Assembly: GCA_018340375.1 (NCBI GenBank)
Contig: JAFFJZ010000001.1
Coordinates: 16,014,001 to 16,078,000, forward strand
Direction: 5' to 3'
From: Gonatopus flavifemur
Lineage: Eukaryota; Arthropoda; Insecta; Hymenoptera; Dryinidae
DNA length: 64,000 nucleotides
Position 1 is the stretch's first letter, and every line of letters starts with the position of its first letter. A program made the position numbers and the translations under genes. Of the stretch, positions 52,387-63,160 are shown one piece after another. The notes beneath the pieces were generated by a model that was not told the origin of the DNA, did no database searches, and was given only the letters and a program-made list of their open reading frames with translations.

Positions 52387-54108
52387 TAGATTTTGCGGAA
52401 CGTAGGTAATTAAAACAATAGAAATTTTCACTTTCAGGATAATGAGGGTCAAAAGGGAGATTGAATGTTATGAAAACATATAGCATATTGCGGTCTTTGA
52501 CATGAGTTTGATTTTAACAATAGGGTAACTTGAATCCACTATCTGTGAATACGTAAAATTATTTGACTATTAGTTAAATTCTACCCACACAGCACAGAAG
52601 TTCATGAAAAATTCTTCAGAAATCATCATGAATTCTCTGAACCCCAGTTAAACTCTTCATGAACTCTTCCTGATTTAGTGTGACGTGTGTTCAACGCAGT
52701 GAGTACTTATTTAGTTTCTTACAAAGCAAAGATTCCATATTGCATACATAGAAAAACATTTCGTCATTATAATTCTACGACATCGTTATCGTATTAATAT
52801 CGCGTTCAATTATACATCGTTAAGCCACGCACATTCTCTGTATTGCCTTGTTGGATATCCAGTAAAGTTATTATAAGAAATATGTAGAATAAGTGAGAAT
52901 ACAATGACATTGTCTATTAGTGGTTCTTTGGTCTCTAAATCAGAAAGAGTGAAAATATCACTCCAACGAAAAGACTCACAGGCAGGCTTACTTCTCGTTA
53001 CCTAAAGTGTGAAGATTCCTTCCTCTAATTATTTATAATTACCTCAGATTCCATATATCGCTCTATATATAACTATAGATTGGGTGTTTTAGAAAAAATA
53101 TATCGGCCTTTAATACGGCCATTCCATCGGAAAAATGAGGAAATTTTCAACTTTGATAATGTATTCAGAAACGCTTAGTTTGTGAGTTATAAACAAAATA
53201 CATTAATCATTCAGGTGATTAGGGTATTGGCTACTTTAATGATCGATGAATATATTTATGTGACTTTCAATTGATTTGTTCAAATCAGCTCTGAAACTGA
53301 GTATTTCAAAGTATTTTCTCAAAGCAAAACCCAGACAGCGAAACGTGCTCCTGGAACGTTCATAGACGGTTTATAGAACGCTCAGAAAACGTCCCAGAGA
53401 CACATTTTACTGTTAGGAAAAGTATCTTGGTTTATTTACATCAGGAGTGATTTATTTTTGGCTATGTTCGAATTCTAATCGTATAATTGACTATTGCATC
53501 CAAAAATATCCCACTCCCATAAATTTAACTGAATCCGCATCAGTTCTTATTCTAGATTCTCTTTTAGACGCGAACTGCTCATCGATTATGTGTACCACAT
53601 ATTGAATCTCATTCGATTACGTCATTGATGCGCTATTCATTGTCTATTCAACAATGAGAACCAACGTTCTCTCACACGGAAAAAAATAACGTTTTACAAA
53701 TTACTACACTTCTACCAAATTGGCAAGGTGAGAAAAATCCCACTGTTATCATTAGACAGTGCAGTAAAGATGTGTATTATGTTGCGAGATCATACTAAAA
53801 AATGTCTGGTAAATCTTTCATCAATAAATGATTTTGATTAATGATTCATTTTATTTTGTTCCCGGGTGGGAAAATTTCGTTCTCTTTTCGCACAGTAGAT
53901 TTTCATTGAAAATCACCAAAATTCAACGGAAATCCACAAAATTTCGATAAAATTCAACAATTTTCAGTGAAATTTGTTGACTCCTATTGTTGAAGTTCCG
54001 TGAAGTTGGGGGATTTTTATTTAATTTTATTGAAACATTGCTGGGCCACAAGTGAACAAAATTCAACGAAATTTTTGCGCCAAGGTTTTCGCTACCCTGC
54101 ACACATAA

Positions 54109-54335
54109 AACTGTTCCTTCGAATCAAACAAATTGTTATTTGGATAGGTGGAAATGAATATTCTTTTAACGGAAACAAATATTTTTTTCATGTAAAAAAT
54201 GTATGCTTTGGAACAAGAAGCAAATAATAAGTTTGTTCAAACTAACAAAATAGTGATTCCAGCCAAAGACATATTTATTTCGACCTATCCAAATAACAAT
54301 TTCTCAGATTCAAAAAAATACTTTTATCCGTGTGT
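54109..54335. repeat. Hairpin MITE
   Basis: AAATTGTTATTTGGATAGGT near 54130 pairs with ACCTATCCAAATAACAATTT near 54285. The outer ends ACACATAAAA and TTTTATCCGTGTGT are of the ACACGG type. Confidence 0.75.
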
Positions 54336-54779
54336 TTAATAATAACAGTGCACAGTGTACCATGGTATTTTCTCTCATCTCGTCAGTTTAGTACGAATGC
54401 AGTGATTTTGAAAACATCATTTTTCTCCTCATAACTATTTTGTTGAATTGAATTGTTGATTTACCTGTACAATGTTGGGATTGGATCCGATTTAGTCATC
54501 GTCAATGCGAGGTCCTAGATAAGTATCGGTTATCTCGCATCTGATTCTCTGAATAGATTGAATACTGTAGGAGAAATGCTGATTCATACTTAAGGTCTGA
54601 TTTAGCATCCGTTGTACACGTTTTCATTCGTAAATATCTGAGATCCTAATATTCATCGTGTACATTGATTTTAGTTGCATTATAATTAGTTAAACTGCTA
54701 TGAGGTTTTGTGGAATATTCACCCTGTCAGCAAATCAGCAGGTTTTTCAAATTCAGTTTCATACACATGTACGTTGCAT

Positions 54780-55280
54780 TTGATATAAAATGTACCCGGA
54801 AAAAAATGCACGTCGGGAATATAATAGTCTTTAATAGAAAATTGAAGAGTATTCCTTAAAATCTGAGAATACTTTTCAAGTTTGTAATAAACATAAAACG
54901 GTTCACATTTTTGTTGAATATTATTCGAAAACCAATGAAAATCTATCAATATTTGATAGACGATGAAAACAAATATGAACATTCCAAAAGTCACGCATGA
55001 AATTTTACAAAGTGAATAACAACATTTCGAAATTTCGAAAATTAGATTTCAAAATGTTGTTATTCACTTTATAAAATTTCATGCACGACTTTTGGAATGT
55101 CCATATTAGCTTCTGAGATCTGTTGAGTATTGATATTTTTCCATTGTTTTCAAAGTAATATTCAACAAAAATGTGAACCGTTTTATCTTTATTACAAACT
55201 TGAGAAATAGTCTTCAATTTTCTATTAAACTTACTATATTTTCGACCCGGATTTTTCTCCGTGTATATAAAAATCAATTC
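54780..55280. repeat. Large palindrome, arms about 240-255 bp
   Basis: The centre is near 55038. Close to it AAAGTGAATAACAACATTTC pairs with AAAATGTTGTTATTCACTTT. Further out AAACGGTTCACATTTTTGTT and TTTAATAGAAAATTGAAGA pair with their inverses. The outer edge has GTACCCGGA / ACCCGGATTTTTCTCCGTGT. Two overlapping open frames (54719-54994 and 55005-55532, minus) come from the palindrome and are not genes. Confidence 0.85.
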
Positions 55281-55320
55281 GTTCGCGTATTTGAAAAACA
55301 ACTTCCAGCAAAAACATTGA

Positions 55321-55531
55321 AGGGATACCAGTGGCCCCTGACGATGCAACCCGAGCCAAATCTTTCCTGTCAAATTATTCAAAAATAAAGCAGTAAAAAG
55401 CAAATATCGCTGTGTACAGACCATCTTCATTGATTTCATTCTTTTGTTTTCGATGAATTTGTCCGAATAATTTTGGTTGTATCCTTTTCTAACCAATGGG
55501 TCTGGTTGCATCTTCGGGGCCGCTGGTATCA
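55321..55531. repeat. Hairpin element, GATACCAGCGGCCCCTGA ends (copy 1)
   Basis: GATACCAGTGGCCCCTGACG at the left and GGGGCCGCTGGTATC at the right are inverted copies. It contains ATATCGCTGTGTACAGACC. Copy 2 (56898-57141) is the same element inverted. Confidence 0.85.
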
Positions 55532-56282
55532 CCTCAAAGATAATGCAGAAATCTTTAACAGTGTAGGTTGAAGTTTGATCATTGAATCAACGAGAATCCG
55601 AGATTTAGTTCCATGTATAAACTCCATTGAATTTGAATAATTCCAATTAGAAAAATTCGGATTATGCCAATGTTGACAACAGGCGGAGGATTGTTCCGAT
55701 AAACCATTACTGATCTAGTACAGGCACTGCGCTGATTGCAAATAATAAAAAATCTCATCAGCAGTCTTTAGCGCTGAGATTCGACAGCAAAAGGGAGTCA
55801 TTGGAATACTGAATGATCAAGGTGTCCCAAAAAACATTCCCGACCTTTCAAGGACGAATTCTTGACGCAAAACCAAGAAACTTTTTCTTCTGGCAAAACG
55901 CTGTAAAATGCTTAGTTTCCGCCTTTGGGAAGTTAGGAATGTTTTCTGAGACACTTTCCAGTATCGTTACCGTAGCCATACACAATATGTTAAACGAAGA
56001 GAGGTTATAAACACCCTGCATGTTGTTCAATACAACGATATCTCTAGGTGAAAACAAAAGAAAATGTCGTCTCTATGCCAACCGATTCGTTGTATCAACG
56101 ATACAGGATACACTTTCGACGATACATTTTTTTCCCGCGCAGTCTTGCCCTTCGAAGTGATGATATACATGAGAAATCAAAATAAAGGGTCTCTATCAGG
56201 ATCGATAACGATACCAATTGAAAGTACTGAGCCTGTACTGAAAACTGTTCCCGATTATCAGTACCGAGCCAATTACAAGTAC

Positions 56283-56690
56283 CATCCCGGATAGCAACGG
56301 GAGACGTTTCTCACAGAAAACGTCCAAATGAAGTCTCAGGATGTTCGAAAAACGTCGCATGTATGGCCCAGGGACATACAAATGTTCTGTGATGTTCAAT
56401 TTATGTCCACCATGCGACGTTCTGGGGACGTGTTGCAGAAAGATGTCAATGACGTTTTGCGATACTACGCATATGTTTGTAAAGGTTAGTTTTCATGAGA
56501 GTACGTTTGGGAAACGTAACGAGAACGTCCCGGGGTGAATGAAAAATACGTACTGGGAACGTTTTCAGGTGCATCAAAAATGAACGTCCTTTGAACGTAC
56601 TTAAATCTACTCCCCGGAGACGAAGCGCGCAGAACTAAGGTTATGTTTCTAAAACGTCCAGAGGACTTTCAATGCTATCTTGGATAACAG
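56283..56690. repeat. Element rich in GAACGT/ACGTTC words, ATAGCA ends
   Basis: CCCGGATAGCAACGGGAGAC at the left is roughly mirrored by CAATGCTATCTTGGATA at the right. The interior repeats GACGTTCTGGGGACGT-like words. A related fragment lies at 53330-53408. Confidence 0.55.
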
Positions 56691-56897
56691 CAAAGTGCTG
56701 AACAAATATGCAGCAAATTGTTGAAAATGTACAACAACAGTTTGAAGCAGTTTGCAGGGACGTCGCGTCGCCAAATGCGCAACGATATGCTGTAAATCTA
56801 GAATTTTAGCTTGAGTTGTGATTGTGTTGCTAGGAAGTTGCTTGGTTTCATGAAACTCTCATAATCACATGCGTAGCACATTCTCAGCAACTTTACG

Positions 56898-57141
56898 GTG
56901 ATACCAGCGACCCCTGAAGATGCAACCAGACCCATTGGTTAGAGAAGGACACAACCAAAACTATTCTGACAAATTACTGGAAAGCAAAGGAATGAAATCG
57001 AAATATCGCTCTGTACAGACCTTCTTCGATCAAGAAAGGTGGTCTGTACAGAGCGATATTTTTCTTCTCTTGCTTTATTTTCTAATAATTTGTCAGAAAA
57101 GATTTGACTCGGGTTGCATCGTCAGGGGCCGCTGGTATCCC
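56898..57141. repeat. Hairpin element, GATACCAGCGGCCCCTGA ends (copy 2, inverted)
   Basis: TGATACCAGCGACCCCTGAA and GTCAGGGGCCGCTGGTATC are the ends. A near-perfect inner hairpin is present: AAATATCGCTCTGTACAGAC and its inverse around 57000-57060. Read on the opposite strand it matches copy 1 over almost its whole length. Confidence 0.88.
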
Positions 57142-57575
57142 CTTAAGAGCAACGATTGCACAGCAATTTTTATTGTATGGGTACTCAGCACAGAGAAGCG
57201 TGATCATTCCAGACAAATGCCAATACTGCCTCATTACGGACCGCTAGTGCTCTGACAGTGCTAGCCCGCACTATGGTACTGCCCCTGTTGTAGAATTTTG
57301 ATTGATTTCCTATTCTCAACTCCCTCATGGACAAAAATCGCTCTTTCAATTTGTGTCTTTTTGATTGAATCTCATTCTATCGGGTCGTTCATGCGCTATC
57401 CGTTTCCGTTTCAGGGATCAAAATCATCGTCTCAGGCATCCGTTTGGATTGAATGGTTAATTAGCTGGTACAATGGTCTAATTGTATCTCATTGATTTAT
57501 CTCAGAAAAATTTTACGTGTCTGGAATAAATTTCTTTATTTATTCCTTTATCAAATGATTTTTTAAAAATATTTG

Positions 57576-59368
57576 TAGAGATGGGAACTTTATGCTTTTT
57601 TGAAGGGTGATTTATGCTTCCAAAATACAGTCTTTTATGCTCCGATTATGCTCTTGGTCGTCTGAAATTATGCTCATACTTGCTCTGTAATTTTCGATGA
57701 CAATTTTATTTCCATTTCCATTCCATGCTATTCAAGCGATGGTGTAATTCTCAGTTATACCAATATACTGATTTTCACGGCATATCATTACCTATTTCAT
57801 TCACCCCCAACTTTACTTGGGGATTTGATGTTAATGTCAAAGAAAGAAAATCTTCTTGAACCTTTTTGGAATGTTTTTAAGAGATTCAGAGTAATTTCAA
57901 GTGATTCAGAAAAATTTAGTCTTTTCAGGTATTCTGATTCTCTTTGAATTTATGGTGAGATTTGAAAATTCCTCGGAATTCTTCGAAATCTTTCTAAACC
58001 TCTCTGAATTGCTCCGAATTTCAATGATTTCTTCAAATTTGCCTGAATCCTCCTGAATTTCTTTGAATCCATCCAAGTCCCTCAGAATTTGATTTATTTA
58101 GAGTCCAAAGCACTCTTCAAATCCATTTGAGTCTCTTCGAATCTTTCTGAAATTCCCTAAATCTCTTTAAATCGGTCTGAACCCTTCAGGACTTCATTTT
58201 ATTCAAATTCCCAAGATTTCTTCGAGTTTTCCTGAATCTCATCTTCCCGAATTCCTGTAAGTTTCTTTGAATCATTCAAACTAAGTTGCTAAAATTTTCT
58301 TGGGATTTCTCTTAATCTCTTTGAATGCCTTCCCAGAAATCAACTCACAATTTTCTCTGATTTACTTGTCTGTGAATCATACTGATTCTTCCTGAATACC
58401 TTTGGCATTTCTGATGGAAAAATCTCTCTGAATTTCTCGATATTTTAGGACATTGTTGTTGAGAGATTTAGATTGCGTCAGAGGAAGTTAAAAGCTTGTT
58501 ACATAATCGTGAATTCTGAATCTCTATTCCTCCAACTTTCTTTGAATTCTTCTCAATCCCCTGCAATGTCTCTCAATAAGATTTGAGGATTTGTTTTGGA
58601 ATTCCTCGTAATCTTTGTGAATTATCCTGAATCTCTCAAAATTTTAAGTATGTAGGATTCAAAGCTTTCTTTTGATTCGTCTGAGTTTCTGTAAATTCCT
58701 CTGAATGGCTCAGAATTCCGGTTATACAAATTTCACAGTTTTCTCTGAATTTGCTTGAATCTCTCAGAATTTCGTTTATTTAGACTTTAAAGCTTTCTGA
58801 ATTTTTCTGAATTCCTTTGATTTTTTCTAAATCAGTCGAACTGAGTTCCAAAAAGTTCCCAGAAATTCCTTTGGGATTTTCGGAATATCTCTAGACCACT
58901 TTGAATCCCTCGATATTTCCAAGAATTCAGAGAGGGAAGATTTTACTTAAATTTTTCCTCTCCGAATTTTCTTGAATTCTTTCAAATCCCTTTGAAAATT
59001 TTAACGCACAATTTTCTCCAATACACCTGTCTCTGAATTCTCCTGAATCACGATAATGTACGCAGATATGAGAGAAGCGATCACTATAAACAATTCTTGA
59101 TCGGTAAAAAATATGACAAAATTCTTTAAATTATAGGATGAACTGAAAATTGCAAAATTCTGCAACCCTTCTGCCACTTTTCAGATGATTATGCAGCATA
59201 TATGCTGAAAGTACATTATGCTGCTTTGATCCGGAAATTATGCTCTATTATGCTTGCGAATTTCGGTCTCAATTCAATCGCATAGTCCAAGATAATAGCA
59301 ATATTAAGCCTCAATCGCACTATCTGAATTTATGCTTTTATGCTTCAAGCATAAAGTCCCTATCTCTA
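57576..59368. mobile_element. Non-autonomous hAT-like element
   Basis: The 1793-bp element has ends TAGAGATGGGAACTTTATGC and the inverse of TAGAGATAGGGACTTTATGC. It is flanked by an exact 8-bp duplication AATATTTG (57568-57575 and 59369-59376). Length of duplication and TAGAGATGGG start fit the hAT superfamily. Both end regions carry many TTATGCT words in direct and inverted form, like subterminal transposase-binding sites. No transposase is encoded. The middle is a degenerate short-repeat array (57910-59050). Confidence 0.88.
57910..59050. repeat. Degenerate array of TCTCTGAATTTCTTTGAA-like words
   Basis: More than 1.1 kb is built from variants of CTGAAT(T/C)(T/C)(C/T)TTTGAATC on the plus strand, strongly pyrimidine-rich with GAAT at short, irregular spacing (roughly 12-20 bp). 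It lies wholly inside the hAT-like element. No open frame is kept. Confidence 0.75.
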
Positions 59369-59768
59369 AATATTTGTATATATGTTCAGTGTGTACATAT
59401 TGATCATCAAACATCAATTTTCGATGATAAAATATTGAAAAACCAAATTATAGTAAGGCAATTTCTCAGTATACCCGGGTGAGAATAATTCATGGCATTC
59501 CCCAGTTCTTGTTAGGGCCTAACCGGGACCAGACGAGATCTGACCGGGCCATGAAAGGAACAGGCGAATGTCACGAATTATTTCTATCCGAGTACTTATT
59601 CATTAAATTCTTTCATACCACATATGATTGATAAGCTCGATCATTCAAGGGTTAATTACACATTGTTTCTTATTGAAATTTGTACAATTTACATTCCAAA
59701 TCGCGATGAAAATATTACTCAAATGTGACAATGTTCGAATCCTGAAGCCAGGTTGAAATGAAATCAAT

Positions 59769-60671
59769 ACCCATATAAAAATTTTTGGGTTCCGCCAATG
59801 CTGACAATAGAATATAGCTTGGCGGAATGTTGACAGCCAAGGCTTGGCAATCTATGAATATTCAATGTTGATTAACAACATCTTTAATGTTGCACCGATA
59901 TTGGTGTTCAACGGATTTAGACTGTCAACCTACCATGGATTCACAATTCCGCCAGGCTTGGGGATTGCTAGGCTCATCTTTGGTCCAATATTGACCGAAC
60001 GATAGATTCTATTGAAAGTGAGGATCTTTTGGAACGTGGTTGAATATTGCCACAAACTTTGATCTAGTCTGGATAAAAATTAGTTTTCAATGTAGCGCCG
60101 ATCATTGGTAATAGTATGGCTCGATATTGGCATGCTCCTTAATTTGAACTTTTGATGGCTGAATTGCCGATCGAATGTTTCTCGCAAGTAGGGAGAGATG
60201 TATACAATGAATATATAAGGCTCAAATAATTCTCTGGAAGAACAGTCAATCGTTCTTCGTTACAGGTTACACCTGAGGGCTCCTATCGCTGATCCATATT
60301 GTGTACACTTCTCATGACAAACTTTAGCGACAAAAAACACCGAGTTGTTTATACGTAAATGGGAAAAACACAATACCCTCTCGAATAACATATATTGGAA
60401 ATTGTGAAATGCGCATAATTTTCATATATTTTTCACAATTTTATCATTGGCGCAATATTGATAAACAAATTTTTCTGTAGTTCGTCAATGATGGTTTACT
60501 TCATTGCCATTTCTGCACCAATGATGGGGTTTTATTGGAAAAACACATCGATGAATCATAAAATGCTGTCATTATCATTTCAGTGTTGCGCCATGCTTGG
60601 TTGCCAAGCCTCGGCCATACTTTATCTACATCGCGCCATGCTAGCGCCAATAGTAAATTTCTGTACGGGAT
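59769..60671. mobile_element. Fold-back element with GCCAATGTTGACA words
   Basis: CCCATATAAAAATTTTTGGG at the left and AGTAAATTTCTGTACGGGA at the right are imperfect inverted ends. Inner blocks GCCAAGGCTTGGCAATC and GGTTGCCAAGCCTCGGC also pair. Words like CAATGTTGAC and CCGATATTGG recur. A fragment of the same family is at 55648-55690. No coding capacity. Confidence 0.6.
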
Positions 60672-60812
60672 AAGTATGGATGATAACACAATTTCGAATA
60701 CTTAACTTCACAAATGAATTTACAAAAGAATTTATCGTTACAATTTTATAGAACTGTCGAATTCATGATTTTGATCTTGCATTTCTCCTCAAGAATGAGC
60801 GCATTAGCTAGT

Positions 60813-60994
60813 AAACATCTCCTCTTAACATTTCAAACATTCATAGCGTTTTCCAAAAGACATAAAATATTTCTTTAATGCGTCGATTTCGGAGATCTTT
60901 TAAATAACTCTTACGTTATGATATTTATAAGTTATCAGAGACTTATCCGAGTTAATGTAATGAATATTTGAAACGTTGAGGGGAAAAATGTTCA
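60813..60994. repeat. Hairpin MITE with AATGCGTCGATTTCGG core (copy 2)
   Basis: ACATCTCCTCTTAACATTTC pairs with GAAACGTTGAGGGGAAAAAT at the right. The core TTCTTTAATGCGTCGATTTC is identical to copy 1 at 23869-23996. Confidence 0.75.
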
Positions 60995-61210
60995 CGGGGT
61001 ATGCACGGTAGAATTACACAACCGAAATTCCAAATCCTCACAACATAGCAGAAGCTTGAATTCTCAACCTCATTCGGATCCCTTCCCTTTTGATTTTTTG
61101 GAAAGCGTGACTGAAAATATATGTGTATGTATATTTTTGTGTCACACTTTCCACCATTACATAGCTGAACGGCTAACAGGGATTCCACCACAAACATCGC
61201 AACCACTCAC

Positions 61211-61350
61211 GGTATCAGTTACCTAATTATAGTTGCATAGAAAACTGTAAGGGGACACCGAGTAGGGAATCGTCGTCACTGATGCCGCTGCGTCGTCGGC
61301 ATGAGGTTGAAATTAGTCGATCAACCGACCACACCTTCTGCCAGTCCTGT
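61211..61350 (-). promoter_or_regulatory. Candidate noncoding 5' exon / promoter
   Basis: A CpG-richer block (GCCGCTGCGTCGTCGGCATG) ends on the minus strand in a good donor, GTGAGTGG, just left of 61211. It lies upstream of exon A, whose 5' UTR begins at a splice acceptor. It could be the missing first exon; only composition and one donor support this. Confidence 0.25.
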
Positions 61351-63039
61351 TCAGGAGATTATCAGTGGGGTGAAGTTGCCTAAATTTCGTTGATTTCAAT
61401 TCATACTTTGGATTATTCTTATACAATTCATGTATGAATTAAATATAGTTCCATATGTATAAGATCTTATGAAATGACTTTTCATCACTTGAAATTCAAT
61501 TTCAATTTCAAATTTTCCCTCCTGTAACTAATTTTACTTGCATATATGCAAGAATCGATCCTGTTTTGAAATTTAGTTTTCGATTTGGATCAACTTCACT
61601 CAGATTTGTGTCGCATTTGGGAATTCCCGATATGTATTCTTTTTACTTCCTTCTCCCGGTCCCATTTTTTTGTGTGTTTCAGTATTCCTCATTCATGTCA
61701 ACCTTCTTCGGACACACTGACTCAGTAGCTCATTATGAATCAAATCAGATCGTGAGAAAAGGTGAAAATAAGTATTTAAGTTTTTCAACTCATGCATTTT
61801 ATATGTGAAATTCCATCTTGGCTGGATCAGAAATAATTGAGTATTATATCAAAATTGACCGACACATGTTTTTTCATAGCAAAGTGTAATCAACATACAT
61901 TTCATCAAAGTTGAAGCAGGACCAATCAAGACTCCGGCGAAATAGCTATCCATATAAATAGCCGTCTCTGTCCTCGATTTCCCGATGAGCGAATGAACCG
62001 GATGCCGAGATACTTATGTCCCTCAAATGGTCGAGACATTTCAATTCCGTATTTTATTTGAGTTGTGAAGTAATACGGAAAAAACAAACAGAAGCCGCAA
62101 GTATCGGCAACGATAATAAACAAAAAAAAATATGTTGTCTCGTTAATCAAGTACTCCCCAATGAACAAAATTCGATATAAACTGACGAATAATGCCAAAG
62201 AACTGCACATTATTGATTCATCGGTGAATAAATATGTACGACAAGAAGATGTTTGAAAGAAATTTATTTCAGCTTTGTAAAGAATTTGATATGTGTTTAA
62301 ATTTTGCTGAGGCACATAGTTTCTGTTAGTTGAGGGAGGAAAAGAATTAACGACTCATCACTTTGTCCTGCTTGTAAAATTAATATTGAAATCACTGTGA
62401 TGTGCATATTTACATGTGATGCCGAAGAGGAATGCAAATATCAACTCGAAATGTCGTATCGTAACTCATGGATTTACATGAAATATTGGAAGTTTTAAAC
62501 ATTATGAGTATTAAAAATATAACTGTGCCTGAAAAATTCCAGAAACTTTTCATCATAAAATATCAAATTTATTCTATTTTTGTATTCATTGACATTGTTT
62601 TTTGTCGTTACAAATTCTGAATGTTTTTCACTTAAATTGAAATATCAGAAGACGAATTCTGGAATCAAAGAATTCGTGACACACAAATGAAAATTGAGAA
62701 TTTATAACGACGAAGGAAATTAAAAAATAAATAAATTTTTTTGAATTTCTCAGACATTATTATATTTTCAATACTCATGATGCTTAAGATTTCCAATATT
62801 CCACGAATGTTGAAAAATCACGCTAAAACTGATGAACAATTTGATTCCCTGGTCGAGTCAGTGATAAACGTGCAGTGTCAAAGGTATCGATATTCGTCAT
62901 GAAGAGCAGATCACTTTTATGGATATCAATTGTCGATGGGATGAATAAATATGTATTTAGGGTTGTCATAATAATTATCATTACCATCGCAATCATCTTT
63001 ATCATTCCTCAGAATACTGCAAATATCAATTCTTGGGCG

Positions 63040-63160
63040 GTCATTCACCCGCTCTTTTCTCGACTCTCAGTGACTGTGTTCCTGAGTTCGGCCACGTCCG
63101 GTTTGACTCGGCTTGACTCGAAAGGCTTGGCAGAAAAACGAGAACTCGATTTAGGACTTA
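63040..63160. promoter_or_regulatory. CpG-richer block, weak promoter candidate
   Basis: A short block (TTCGGCCACGTCCGGTTTGA, CTCGGCTTGACTCG) stands out from its surroundings. On the minus strand it leads to a possible donor GTGAAT near 63050. There is no further support. Confidence 0.18.

Noticed and set aside
54719..55532. 91- and 175-codon minus-strand open frames
   Set aside because: They span a large palindrome and an adjacent hairpin element, have random-looking composition, and match no family.
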